Shown here piece by piece: positions 1 to 10,900 of a stretch of 64,000 bases of DNA. Positions within the stretch are counted from its first letter, which is position 1; the number at the start of each line of letters is the position of its first letter. Source of the stretch: Plecoglossus altivelis (Eukaryota > Chordata > Actinopteri > Osmeriformes > Plecoglossidae); the NCBI GenBank assembly GCA_036571765.1, contig BROE01000022.1:14124322-14188321 (forward strand). Reading direction: 5' to 3'. Under the pieces are notes generated by a model. That model was given only the letters and a program-made list of their open reading frames with translations. It did not search any database and was not told the DNA's origin. The position numbers were made by a program, and so were the translations under genes.

Positions 1-486
1 ACGCAAGTATAGGCCATGAGTAATTACCACACCACAAATGGCCCACCATTATCCATTGATGGCGCTACAGGCCACACCTCAATTGTTCATTTTCAAAGCG
101 ATAGCATTTCCATTCCCATGAGTGAAGTGACTCCTGCTCAGCGCTTCTAGTGTTAATCATTCTGAATACCCTCCGAGGGCATCGAAGGAATATCAATAAA
201 AATATTAAAGAGTGCAACTGTTTCACAATGTGTCGTGTGTGTCCTGTTGTCTCACTTCCGCTTTATCCAATGACTCATTTCGCTCTGTCTTTGAGGCCTT
301 CTTTCCTTTCCAAATGAATATTCTTATACCGCCTTGATCCAAAAGGTAGCAGTCCTAAGGAAATTAATTGAATATTCCTTTTAGGTTTGTACATTTGAAT
401 TATCAGAAAATGTTGTCCAGGTATGTGATTGATGATGGGTAGAGGTGCAACAACACATTATTGAGTTTGTTGACATGGTGGCTCAC
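1..486. other. Villin intron, left edge of window
   Basis: AT-rich non-coding sequence following, in gene orientation, the last visible villin exon. I see no exon and no recognisable transposon. The next villin exon, completing gelsolin repeat G3, must lie to the left of the window. Confidence 0.5.
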
Positions 487-565
487 CTCGTGATTGAGCA
501 GGTCCTGAGTCAGGGGCTTTACAGCCACCTCCTGAATCACCAGGTTTCCTTGGGCATCAGAGATA
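487..565 (-). CDS. vil1: Villin coding exon 7 (start of gelsolin repeat 3)
   Basis: Acceptor cag just right of 565, donor gtgagc at 486-481. It starts with one base completing a split His codon and reads ISDAQGNLVIQEVAVKPL then TQDLLNHE, as in vertebrate villin at the G2-G3 junction. It ends in phase 0. Confidence 0.9.
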
Positions 566-3500
566 CTGTGAGTTGGGGAAGAGTCAGCCTGCTCTTAGTA
601 TGACAGTTGTCATGAAAAATTGGTCTTAGTTAATAACTGATTAGAAGCACCATTTACTCTCTTGGCACATGCTATTGCACTAACTTGCTTTCTTGGTAAC
701 ACGTAGTTGAGCATTTTAAAACCAGTTTTTTTTCCAAAATACAATTTTGGTTGATGTGGTGGGACATTCTCAGTTCTCTACTGTTCTGGTTCACAGAACA
801 GAGGTACAACATTATATTATTAATTATACAATAAACTTTGTTTTTAAATGTGTTACAAAAGTCATTAACTATCTTGAATTGCTATTGAATACCTAATGCA
901 AACATTTGAAGTTTCTGATGTTAAAAGTTTGAATACATTTTTACTTATTCTTATAGAGAATAGAGAGCAGTAATGAACCAGAACTCACTGGAAGAGTTTC
1001 ACACTGGACTTCAGCTTGTCATTCACTATGTCATCAGGTATGATGGCATCCTTGATGTCTTGTTTTTCTCCAAGGTGCCTTTTCATCAATTTAATTGTCT
1101 CCTCCGATGCCTTCTCGTCATCTCCTTCTACAACTGTCACCTGTGCCCGACCACCTCTTTCCCTGTCACGGATGTCCTTAACAAGATTCATTCCCTAAAA
1201 TAAACAATGACCATAGTCTTATCATCAACTGCTATATCGATGACATATAACTACATTTAAACTAAAACAATTTTGGTGTCGCACTTTCTAAAAGGTCTAG
1301 TGATCTCGCCTTGAATCAAAGGTTGAGCTGTACGGCAGGGCTATGAATCTAAAGTTATGCAGTCATATTTGAAACAACGGTTTTCTACTTCAACAGACAA
1401 GACACAAGGTGCCCTACTGATATCTACACATTGCACTTCACTACTATTGACCCAGGTAATGACAGAAATAATTGGAGAATCAATCCTTTTACTTTCAGTC
1501 TCTCCAGACGGTTGCTCTTCGGTCCATTCCACTGGATGATGAGGTTGCCCAGATCCAGTAGAAATACATCCCCGTTGTTGAAACTACTCCAGGCCATGTC
1601 CACCTGTGAAAAAATATATGGGTGGCTATTAATGGGACAATTATTATCACAATATCACTCCTTTGCATACTATTATACTGTTTGTATGGAATGTTCCAAA
1701 AGTCAGTCATGTGAAAGCAGTCTGTTAAAATGTGTTTAGTAAACATGTCTACAGTGTAGTGAAACGTTTTGTAAACAACAGCTATAATAACACACATTAG
1801 TCAGCATGTCTACTGTCAGAATGTATGAGCCATACATTTACCTTCAGTTCAGAGTCTCAGATGCCGGATGGCTTGAGACATTGACACATAAGGCATTTAA
1901 AATGTATGATATAAACACAATTTAGAAATGTGGAAGAAGCTGAGAACCACCACTCTTCCTATGTGTGAAGAGAAGGTACCATTTTTTGTTGCATGGGCTT
2001 TATAGGCATTCTGGGCAGGGTGCATCTGTGTGACAGTTAAAGTAGTGTTTGTTTTTAGTCAGGACAACAACGATTAGTTTTGTTTCTGACGTTCTCACCT
2101 CTCCTGCCACCACATGCTTCTTCCCTTTAACATGGAGAAGTCGGCGAATGCTGTAGGTGTTGGTTTCAACCTGCTTCATTCCAGATGCAACGCCACCCTT
2201 CTTGTAACTGAAGGAAAATTGTCAGGTGATGCATATACAGATTTCACATAACCCAATCCCAAGTAATAGTATCACACTGACTCACCCCAGCCTGTATACA
2301 ATTTTAAAAATCAAAATGTTATTGTTACTCCTCCGCCTTCAAGAGACACGACATCATCACCAAAAGAGCATGTTGAATACGACTTTTATTGCGTTTGTTA
2401 ATAAAGTTTTGTGTTCTCTGAGAAAGGGATATTACATTTCTACTGGACTAGGCTCACTTTCCAATAATGGTTTGGTATGGCAGTTCAACAGCCCAGCTCA
2501 AAATCATAATCTAGTACACCCATTTTAGACATTTCTGACTCATGGGGCATACTGGAAATGACATGCTAGGGGATTGGGGATTGGGGATTTTGAAGATGAT
2601 ACAAAATATAGCTGCAGGCAGGCAGCAATGGGGTGGCCAAGCAGAGCTGATGAGAGCTCATCTGAGTACACGCAGCAAGCTTGGCGTGAATCCATTAAAG
2701 ATTTGCAGAGATAAGACAACGTTCAAATACTTAACATATGTCAACATATGAGTTGTTTTGAAAATATAAAACCATTTTGATAGTTCGCGTGATTATTGCT
2801 TTGACTGTATACGGGACTAAAGGTCTTTAGCAACTGCCTTGAACCTAGCTTCCTCTGCAGTGGCTTACAGTCTCGATAAACAGAGAATCAGGGACATCAC
2901 AAGCTTGTTGCCTTTGGCTGGATTCAGACATCTTACTTGCCCTTGCAAGGACACCAATTTGTCGTAGTGAGCTATTCTTCATGTAAGAAATTATCGTGTT
3001 CAGTAACTGTGTAGTTGACAGTGAATATTTCTGGGGGAATAGCGCCTATCTTGATTACGGAAAGGGATTGTATTATTATATTTAAATTGTTACCATTTTT
3101 GAGACAGCTTAATGATCCGACTGTTAACTAGGCGCGGAGGCAGAGGCTGTAAACATTTGGGGCTCAAACTACGGACGTATTCTGTGGCTGATGTTATACT
3201 AGATAGTGACTTCCATGCGTAATGAAATTACGCAAAGATTTTAATTGTTTACCTTTATCTGAGTGCAAAATAATTTCATATTTATGCAAAATAAACATCA
3301 ATTTTAAACCTTGTCTGGTGAATGTGAAGTCTTTATAATTTATTTTTAGAACGGCACGGCAGAAATCTGCTTGGTAACGTTACTGGGCCTGAATTTTCAC
3401 TGTTAGTAGCAAACAGGAAAAGGATGCTGCTGAATAGCTACAAGAAATACTTCATTTTGTTGTTTTGAGGAAAAATGTAATCAAATCAGAACATTTGGAC

Positions 3501-6500
3501 GTGTCAGTTGATGTAGTTTTGAGCTGCGGGTACAATATAAAATAACAAGATTAGGGCTGTTATGGGGTGGGGGATTAACCAGATTATTTAACCCATTTTT
3601 GTTGTTGTAAACGTTTCAATTATGAGTCCGCTATCCGATCACCATTCCACCAAATGAGAAGAAAACTTTAATTCTGCTCTATACTCTTTGTATTTTGAGT
3701 TATAAATGAGCATCACCAGATGCATGCATTTAAATTTGTCATGTTTATGAATAATAAGCATACCATTTGTATAAAGTATACTGAAATATCAGTTGTACAA
3801 TTTGAGTTTAATAATGCATCCAAGTAAGAAAGTAATGTAGTCCCATCACCATTACACCACCAGCAGCAGCCTGAAACTTTGATATAAGGCAGGATAGATC
3901 CATGCTTTATTATGCCAACTCTGACCTTACCATCTAAATGTTACAGCAGAAATTAAGACTCATCAGACCAGGCAAAGTTTTTATAGTCTTCTGTTGTCCA
4001 ATTTTGGTGACCCTGTACAAATTGTAGCCTCAGTTTCCTGTTTTTAGCTGACAGGAATGGCACCCAGTGTGGTGTTCTGCTGCTGCAGGACCTGTGGATT
4101 GTATAGAAGGAGTGGAGTCTCTGTCTCTTGTCAGTGGAATGGTTCCCTGTCTCCATCGTCTTCTCGTTTTTCCACATCTGAAAAATTTCTGTATTGCGCA
4201 GTAGCCTGGTACTGTACTGCACTACATGGGTGGCAGACCCGAAACGACCGAAGCGGCGTTTTGTGAATGATTAGACTGGACAGTTAATGGTGTACATTAT
4301 CACTGGACTTAGTCTCAAATATAGAGGTACAATTTGCAGTTGTTCCTTTAATTCTTATATTCAACATCTTCAAACACTCCGCTGCTCATTCCAACTTGTT
4401 GTTTACAGCCTAAGTGGCTACTTCCCTCGCATGACCTACGTCACAAGCTAATGTTAACGATTGGTAATGGCAGATACAGAGTGGCTCTGGGCAGATCCAA
4501 TACTTTAAACTTCAACAGAGTACCTGCCTTAACGGAAACAACGTTTGTCAATGGGTAAGTCCGAGACTCTCTGTGTAAATGAAATGTATGAGAGTCTGGA
4601 CCAAACTGCTGAATAGTGACGGTTCAGCACAAATACATTTACCGTAACACCCCCAATCGTTACAGCAATCATTTATTCATTCATCCTCTGATGATGTAAT
4701 CTGTTGAAGTAAACAAAGACCAAAGAGGGTTGTGCAAAGACCCTTTAAATCACAATACCTAAACTTAATATCTTATTGGTTGAGAATGTTCTTACCGCAG
4801 TGTTCAATTTAATCGCTCAATTTCATTGTTTCAGTGTTCATTGCTCAGTGGTATTTCAAAATAACTGCAGTGTCACTAGCATGTTGGTGAACTCTGCCTG
4901 AGGGGGTGTGGATTTGATGGCCGGTGCTTAGTGCCACTAGTCAGTGTCAGCAGGCAGTTATTAGAGGGGAAATGGCAGAACATTGGCAAAACAACTGGGT
5001 ATTTTAAGATTATTCAAAAAGAGGAGTAAAGATAAGGATGTATCTTATAAAAACACTTTTGAAATTGCCTGTTGACATATGAAATGATCAGATGTGGCAC
5101 CAACATTCATGGCAATGTAATGTTACATTATATTCAGCTTAACAGCTCAAAATAATCATACTGTTTTGCTTTTTCAATGCTGAGGTGTCACAAAATATAA
5201 CAAACTACATGTTTAGGATAAGTAAATACGGATAATTTGTTCCAGGGGAGTTGCGGGAACGTCATGGGTGATGTTATTTGATTTGTATCACGGTGCAACC
5301 AGTTTTTCCCTAGGCTACTTATAGCACGAATGGTCGCCGAATTATCACGAGATGGCGCTTCTTGCATGCAGTCAGTCAAAGGTCGGAAAACTGATGTGGC
5401 TTTTATCAATGTGTCATTCATTTCCATGTTGAAAATATTCCCACAGAACGAACTGTGTGTCGCCCTTCAATCATTCAGTAAACTGTAATTTATTATAAAT
5501 GATGTAACACATGTTGAGGTATAGACTGCAGTTGGCCTATAAATGTGTAGCCCAGCATGATCAACATTCTACTGTTGGCCCCAGCCAACAGTATTAAGAC
5601 ACAGGGACAGTCATAAATATTCAATTATCAAAAAGGATCTCAACAAGCCAATTGCAGCTATTCTGTTACTTCTACAATTCTTTAGAAGTAACAGTCTACT
5701 CAGTCTAGTCTACTTCTACAATTCTGTAGAACTAACCAAATGCAATTCTAATTGCGACACTGAGATAAGCAAACTCAGCTTCATTGTGAATGAAAAGGAA
5801 TTCTTTCATGAATTAAACTTTTGATTATTTTACGCAGATTTGTTTACTACAGACAAGATTTACATGGGATTGGCTTTCGACCCACAACTTCAACACACAA
5901 ATGAACATAATAAATGTGACAAGCTATATTTCTTACTTCAAAGATTGGCATGATGTTATTGATTTTGAATGTGTTTTGATTAGATTACACCTAATACAAA
6001 CTCTCATTACTTCATCAGTAGACATTCTTGTTATTAGACAAAGGAGGTTCTTTCTCCTCTTCCCTTTGCTCTCTTTCCATCTGAATTGTATGTTTTGTAC
6101 TGTTGTTGGCTCATTGAACTCTTGCTAGAACCAATAAAAAATATAAGCACCTTGTCGTTGAAGAGGACAAGCAAGTAAAATTATGAAAAAAAAGTGTTTG
6201 AGATGCTCATGGAACAGGGTCTTGAGAACATGTAGCAAATTTTGTGTGAATACATCAACGCTGAAATACAAGCCAATTTCCTTTATGGTGGCATTGCAAA
6301 TAATTTAGACTGGATGTACCAGACAAACTGTTTTAAAAATCTAAAACCCTTTTGATAACATTTGCGAAGGTTGGTCTGAAGGTGGGCCGTGCTAAATCTT
6401 TGTTTATTGCAGTGGCCCGTAGAGTTCAAATTACACAAGCTTTTTTGGACGTATTAAAAATGGGGTCCTTAGGTCACATTCCAAGGTTGGGGTCAATGCA

Positions 6501-9500
6501 GCAAAGATCTGCAGAGAAATGACCTTGCTTCCTTTTTGGCGTAAAAAAAAGAGAATTTGACATGCTGTACCGGACAAAAGATTTAGAAATCAAATTACTT
6601 TTGACACGCTCAATCTGGAGATCATCTCTGGCAATTTTGAAAAAAATGGTCAAACATGGTTGGAGGAGTAGCGATTTCTTTATTTATTTTACTCCAAATG
6701 GAATAAAATCTAAATAACTGGGTATACTGTCATAGCATTGAACTTGTACTCATCCAGGGAATCCAACAATACCTCCATTTCAAAATTAGAAAATTATGAA
6801 GGGATTGTCCCCAATGGCTGTGCCAAATTTCATTACTTTTCATGATAAGGTTCTTGGGGCTGCCTTAGACACTAATACACAGAAGTTGATAATGCCAATG
6901 ATAACTAGAGAGAGTAGGAACTTTAGGGAAATTGTTGCCTTTATTGCTTGCCTTTGGCCAACTCACTTCACAAACCATTGTTCTCTCTTGAATGTATGTG
7001 TGTGTATATATACAGACATATATAGATATCTCTCTCTATATATATATATATCTATATATATATCTCTATATTTATATCTATCTTTCTTATTATCGTCCCA
7101 CCCCTAAGGATCCCACATTTTTGGATGTCATAGACAACGCCGGTGTCAAAATGTTGGTCTTGATTGCATGGCTTTATTGGGATTTACGCTCTGTTGCACA
7201 GTTTAGGACTTTATATCGTTTTCCTGGCAAAAAGGTTACTTTCGTGCAAGGGGACTAGGGGTAGCCAACATCACAATGTCAGCACACGTTAGTAACGATG
7301 CATGTATTCGACGTTCTACTGACACGAAGATGTGAGCGATGCGACTAAAAGCTGTTTGATTGCCTTGTTTTCTGTTGGAATGTCCTAACTAGATATAAAT
7401 GAGCATCAACAAATGCATGCTTTTAAATCTATGTAATCGTCATAAATAATAAGCATACAATTGCTTTTTAAAAATATTTTTATTCTTGTTCCTTGGGAGT
7501 CATTGGCTAATCTGGTCCTTGTAGAGTCTCTTACATTTCATTTTTACAAAGAGTCTGGGCTCTTTCCATTGACAAACGTTAACTTCTATGACGGCAGGTA
7601 TTCTGTTTTCTTTTTATATGTATTTAAGTTTTAAACTGTTGGCTGTGCCCTGAGCCACACTGAATCTTCCATAACCAATAGCTAGCATTCAACTTACCCA
7701 GCTCTTTCACCACTAATTGAGTGAGCTGGAAAACCTTTCTTGTACCTTGTAGGGACAACAACATCAGAGCTACCAAAAAACTCAGCAAACATTCTTCTTA
7801 ATTTCTGGAAAATCTGTGGTATTGCCACAACGGACCAAAGCTTAGCTCGCATCTATCTATGCAGCCATTACTAAACTACTACTCTAACAAGCCTAGGACA
7901 TCTATGTAATCATTCTCAGCCACACCCTGTTCGCTGAGTGGGGAAAACCTACCTGGATATTGCAGCTCCAGACCTAGTACTGAAGTCAAATGAAAGTAGA
8001 ACGTAGGACAGCAAAGCCATGCTAGTCAATGGCTGCCTGTAGACCAGAATCTGGTATAGCAAATCAAAATCGGCAGCAAAGCCACCAAACAGTAAGTTGG
8101 GTCATGTCTCAGCAAATCTTTCAGAAATCAACAACAAACTTGGTGTATCAACTCAGAACCATCTTCAGAGGATGTCCAAAAAGTTTAGTGACATGTGACC
8201 TAGACCTAGTGTTATGTGGGAGTGGCCACGAGAGGCAAAAATGCATTTTGGCCAATAACTCTTAAATTGTTTAGCTTTAGTAAGTGATTTCTTTTTCTCA
8301 TGATATCTCGGAGAATTCCGTGTGACACATGATAACTGGGTGATTTGGTCTGGCAATTTTGAATTTATGATAAAACGTTCTTTCCTCCCCTCTCTTTTTA
8401 CTCACTCCCACTACAAATGTTGTCCAATCTTCACCATATTTGGCAGACATTATCTTTATCCCAAGCCATAACCCTCATACTCTCTTTGTATTCTGCAACT
8501 CCCACTGTCCTAAGGATCAAAAGGGCCCCACCACCAACCCTGAAAAAAGCAGGTTAATTACATTTTCATTCTGTATTCTTTTGGGTACTGAAATGTGCCG
8601 GCATGCTGCACGTGAATTAGAAAGACGAAGTTTGTATGAGTTCAATCAAGCATATACAACCTAAATGTCTTATTGGGGATGTGTGTCTGCATTAAACATA
8701 GTTTCAGATTATTCTGACCCCCGAAGAGTACACAAGGGTTAAAAAGGTATATTATGGATATTTTATTTTCAAAGCCGTTTGCCTGGTACAGCAAATAAAA
8801 TTTGGTTGTAAAGCCGCCAGTCAGGAAGCTGAGTCGTATCGCAGTCAATCTTAGATGTATTCACACCAAGCTTTCAGGGTGCACTCTGAACCCTCTTTTG
8901 AAGATGTCTAAAATGTTTTCTTGGTCATTTGACCTGGGGCCCGTTCTTCGTACGTCGCTTATTACATCCAAGATCAAATGACACATCCAAGATGATATCA
9001 TCGCGCTAATCATGATCCGGCTAATTGGGTTCTTCGAACACACCTGTTGTGTATGATTAGTATCGCTGGCTTGGGTTATCTGAGATAATTGCGCGTTCAT
9101 GTGTTGGTTTAAAAGGGGACATGTATCGATAGTAGAAACATTGATCAGCACAGCTGCTATTGGCTGTTCAGCATGGCCAAAGAACGTGCCCAATTTTTCT
9201 CCCAAGCAGAACAAGAGCTTTTATTGGAAGGTCATGCCAAATTTGAGTCGTTAATTAAAACAACAGGGAACACCTCAAAGTCAGCAAAGCCAGGAGAGTG
9301 GGCTGGCAAAAAGTAGCAGACAAATTAAATGCGTAAGTGCTGTCCATAGTAGATGTTTCTATCATTTTCTACAGTATAAGTTTTTGCATTTTAATAATTT
9401 AATATTTACTCTCTTTATTGTCAGAGCCACCACTGGACCCACTAGAACATGGGAACAAGTAAAATTGACATACATGAATATTCTACAAAATGGTAGCCTT

Positions 9501-10784
9501 TAATTCATACTGTCTTTATTTTAAAAAGCCATTTTTTCTCTTCTTTTTAAAACCTACTGTTAAATGATGTGTTTGTCTATTTATAACAGCCACCACTTGT
9601 GAAAGCCCGACTCCTCCACATTGAACACTTAATGTGTGGTTCCAACAAATTAATGATGTAAATGACACCCTCACGAGAAAAACGGTATCTCTCAACAATT
9701 ACACTTTCGCGCTGGGCTAAAGGATCCTGTCTATAAAAATATGATTTAATTGAGTTTAAAAATATATTAAAATATCATTAATTCAGTTTGGTGTTACAGG
9801 AATGTCTGCTGTAAAATTGTTTTGTATAACATTATCACAGATGTTCAACAAGCCAGTCTGAAACTTTAGGTCAATTTGGGTACTTTCAGATATGTTGTGG
9901 AGATATCTCATAAAATCTTGAAGGGACATTTTGATGACCACTTACGTTGTCTTGTATAACTTGTTATTTCACTTACCATGTCATTTTAGACAGAAATAAA
10001 AAATTGAGCCCTGATAAGCAAGAGGTTGGCAGATGATGTCTCTGAGTGTGTGGGTGTGAGTGGTGTGACACAACATTTTAGCATGTGTGGGTGTAATTTC
10101 TGTTTATACAATAATCTCTGAGTGGATGTGAGTGGGGACTATGCTTACACAATGCCCTGTTTGAAGTATCCACGGAAAGTGTCACTCTCGTAGCCTTGCA
10201 TCTCACGATGTTGTACAGCCACTCCCCCCAGATGGTCATCCATCAGGGTGGTGTAGATGGCTGCTGCTCCTTGCTCATCTTGAGAGGTGGATTTTCCCAA
10301 CCAAAAGTGGATGTCATAGGTGAAAGATTTTTGTACCTGAGTAGTCTACAGGAAGATGCACATGTAATCCCTTAGGCAAACTTGTAAATAGTTGATGGTT
10401 CAAATATTTTTTCCAACACAGACTGTAGTAAATTATTAGCAGTGCTTGACATGAATTTCATTTTCAGGCTTTATGTATTTTTATGAAAGACACAAAAAGG
10501 ATAAGGAGAAATACTTACATATAGGATAATATAGCTGTCTCCTTCAAAGAATTGCCCGTGCTTTGGGAGGGAAGGGAACCACCTCCATGTTCTAAACAAC
10601 AAGTAAATATATATATATAGACCACTATATATACATATATATATATATATACACACAGTATATATTTGATCTTGTATTTTGTATCTCCAAATGAATCACT
10701 TACTTCTATTCTCCATATCTGAAGGCCGGGTGTGGTTTTATTGAGGACTTTCTTAATAGGGGTTTTGATTTGGATCTGTGGCAT
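487..10784 (-). CDS. vil1: Villin (5' part of gene, seven coding exons, frameshift in exon 2)
   Basis: Villin is a calcium-regulated actin-binding protein that bundles, caps and severs filaments in intestinal and renal microvilli. Coding exons in gene order: 10704-10784 (start codon), 10519-10591, 10149-10336, 2099-2207, 1493-1603, 989-1194, 487-565. All have GT-AG borders and compatible phases, except for the exon-2 frameshift. The protein begins MPQIQIKTPIKKVLNKTTPG and continues LQIWRIE. Diagnostic villin/gelsolin segments are DEQGAAAIYTTLMDDHLGG, VAVQHREMQGYESDTFRGYF, KKGGVASGMKQVETN, NRGD-like FNNGDVFLLDLGN, IRDRERGGRAQVTVVEGDD and VKPLTQDLLNHE. These match villin better than gelsolin or scinderin. 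About 282 of roughly 830 residues are visible: repeats G1, G2 and the start of G3. The other repeats and the headpiece lie left of the window. The 7.9-kb intron is filled with transposon remnants. The exon-2 frameshift is either an assembly error or a disabling mutation. Confidence 0.92.
989..1194 (-). CDS. vil1: Villin coding exon 6 (end of gelsolin repeat 2)
   Basis: Acceptor ttttag before 1194, donor gtgagt after 989. It reads GMNLVKDIRDRERGGRAQVT and later KLMKRHLGEKQDIKDAIIPD, then KSSVKLF plus a split His codon. IRDxERGGR is a villin/gelsolin signature. The phase (68 codons plus 2 bases) fits both neighbours. Confidence 0.92.
1493..1603 (-). CDS. vil1: Villin coding exon 5 (gelsolin repeat 2)
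   Basis: 37 codons in phase 0: VDMAWSSFNNGDVFLLDLGN followed by LIIQWNGPKSNRLERLK. The W-SFN-GDVFLLDLG pattern is the core of gelsolin repeat 2. Acceptor ttcacag, donor gtaaaa. Confidence 0.92.
2099..2207 (-). CDS. vil1: Villin coding exon 4 (G1-G2 linker)
   Basis: Reads YKKGGVASGMKQVETNTYSI then RRLLHVKGKKHVVAGE. GGVASGMKxVETN is the linker after repeat 1. Acceptor ccttcag, donor gtgaga. The first base completes the split Val codon of the previous exon. Confidence 0.92.
2540..2760. repeat. Unclassified fish-type interspersed repeat fragment
   Basis: The motif tagctg, caggcaggcagcaatggggtggccaag, then tgaatccattaaagatttgcagag resembles segments near 6450-6530, 8030-8200, 8770-8930 and 40540-41000. 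It looks like an old, degenerate repeat family with no coding capacity that I can see. Class unknown. Confidence 0.35.
3090..3820 (+). repeat. Interspersed repeat family R1, copy A
   Basis: Two blocks match a second copy at 33940-34470. One begins gttaccatttttgagac (3090-3340). The other contains gctatccgatcaccattcc and ends near gttgtacaattt (3610-3810). The two blocks occur in the opposite order in the other copy. No protein is visible. A partial third copy lies at 7380-7460. Confidence 0.5.
3835..4130 (-). mobile_element. Tc1/mariner transposase fragment (DD34E family), copy 1
   Basis: On the minus strand this reads RTPHWVPFLSAKNRKLRLQF followed by VQGHQNWTTEDYKNFAWSDE, the segment just before the first catalytic Asp of Tc1 transposases. 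Nucleotides at 3840-3950 match the same region of the two-ended element at 43069-44355. It is truncated on both sides and not functional. It is followed directly by the tail repeat. Confidence 0.8.
4131..4612 (+). repeat. Tail repeat T, copy 1
   Basis: A block of about 350-480 bp beginning near gtcagtggaatggt, containing ggcagacccgaaacgac, tcattccaacttgttgttta and ending near gagactctctgtgtaaatg. Related copies are at 7505-7690 (minus), 16265-16650, 17560-17980 and 54475-54828. In three places the block sits directly beyond the helicase-like repeat, so it may be the 3' end of one composite element. Confidence 0.65.
7010..7085. repeat. AT-rich microsatellite (tata/tctctata)
   Basis: A low-complexity run of tatata and tctctata units. 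Apparent open frames across it are translation artefacts. Confidence 0.85.
7505..7690 (-). repeat. Tail repeat T, copy 2 (reverse)
   Basis: Reading the minus strand: gctagctattggttatgg, ttaaact, then cctgccgtcatagaagttaa and gagactc. This is a diverged match to the end of the tail repeat at 16490-16650. It is joined directly to the helicase-like copy at 7690-8022 in the same orientation. Confidence 0.6.
7690..8022 (-). mobile_element. RecQ-helicase-like repeat H, copy 1 (short, reverse)
   Basis: The minus strand from about 8022 matches the head of the repeat copies at 53545 and 57545: aacctacctggat, then a region encoding a degenerate MAA start, IPQIF-type linker and FQLTQL. It breaks off after the region equivalent to motif I and runs into the tail repeat, so the middle is deleted. 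There is no intact reading frame. Confidence 0.6.
8027..8930. repeat. Degenerate unclassified repeats
   Basis: Two related segments (8030-8210 and 8765-8930) share gtatagcaaat / gtacagcaaataaa, gcagcaaagccaccaaacag-like text and an end near gacatgtgacct / gtcatttgacct. The intervening 500 bp shows nothing recognisable. Probably old non-coding transposon debris. Confidence 0.35.
9173..9495 (+). pseudogene. Harbinger Myb/SANT-like DNA-binding protein, broken
   Basis: The first exon reads MAKERAQFFSQAEQELLLEG, then HAKFESLIKTTGNTSKSAK. This matches the Myb-like DNA-binding partner encoded by PIF-Harbinger transposons. A stop at 9314-9316 interrupts it. A gtaagt donor lies near 9331, and after an acceptor near 9424 the next exon reads TTGPTRTWEQVKLTYMNILQ. 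In the family this protein binds DNA and carries the transposase to the nucleus; here it is a relic. Confidence 0.75.
9585..9728 (-). pseudogene. Harbinger transposase amino-terminal fragment
   Basis: The minus strand reads PLAQRESVIVERYRFSREGV followed by IINLLEPHIKCS, the start of HARBI1-type transposases. A nearly identical block is at 48690-48800. The catalytic DDE core is absent. Confidence 0.75.
10149..10336 (-). CDS. vil1: Villin coding exon 3 (gelsolin repeat 1)
   Basis: 62 codons plus 2 bases. Reads VQKSFTYDIHFWLGKSTSQD, then EQGAAAIYTTLMDDHLGGVA and VQHREMQGYESDTFRGYFKQ. This is the long helix and calcium-binding part of repeat 1. Acceptor actcag, donor gtaagc. Confidence 0.93.
10519..10591 (-). 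pseudogene. vil1: Villin coding exon 2, frameshifted by 2 bases
   Basis: The exon starts in phase 0 (acceptor tgtttag) and reads NMEVVPFPPKA. The frame is then lost and the rest, HGQFFEGDSYIILY, is in another frame. The exon is 73 nt. The flanking phases and the family length require 75 nt (25 residues). The break falls at AAAGCACGGG, where one more CA would restore K-A-H-G. Both splice sites are intact and the rest of the gene is open, so a sequencing or assembly indel is as likely as a real mutation. Confidence 0.85.
10610..10665. repeat. (TA)n microsatellite in villin intron
   Basis: A run of alternating ta between villin coding exons 1 and 2. The YIYIYI translations over it are artefacts. 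Confidence 0.9.
10704..10784 (-). CDS. vil1: Villin first coding exon with start codon
   Basis: 27 codons from ATG at 10784-10782: MPQIQIKTPIKKVLNKTTPG then LQIWRIE, with donor gtaagt. The TTPGLQIWRIE segment aligns with the villin amino terminus, and the length before it fits. An acceptor-like ttag at 10811-10810 suggests that a 5' untranslated exon is spliced upstream. This ATG was chosen because it gives the family-typical length. Confidence 0.9.
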
Positions 10785-10865
10785 GTTGCCCAGTTCAATA
10801 GGAAATTTCCTAACAGGTAGAGAGAAATACTTTCATGAGTTAATAATGTTTTAAAATGTATTATC

Positions 10866-10900
10866 TAAAACAGTGCCTAAATATATTAGGCACTGTTTTA
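10866..10900. repeat. Perfect 15-bp inverted repeat (hairpin)
   Basis: Arm taaaacagtgcctaa (10866-10880), 5-base loop, and its exact reverse complement (10886-10900). A third, imperfect arm follows at about 10904-10915. It lies just upstream of the first villin coding exon. Confidence 0.8.

Larger units (their letters stand above)
8936..9735. mobile_element. PIF-Harbinger DNA transposon derivative, copy 1
   Basis: The left terminal repeat is ggggcccgttcttcgtacgt cgc (8936-8958), identical over 23 nt to the inverted right end of another copy at 49085-49107. Inside are a Myb/SANT-like gene (plus strand) and the amino-terminal part of a Harbinger transposase (minus strand), as in PIF-Harbinger elements. 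Most of the transposase and the right end are missing, so this is an internally deleted, truncated copy. Confidence 0.8.

Noticed and set aside
973..1203. Plus-strand frame of 76 codons
   Set aside because: It is the complement of villin coding exon 6, which has splice sites and strong family similarity on the minus strand.
10471..10784. Minus-strand frames rich in Tyr-Ile repeats
   Set aside because: They are translations through a (TA)n microsatellite in the intron between villin coding exons 1 and 2.
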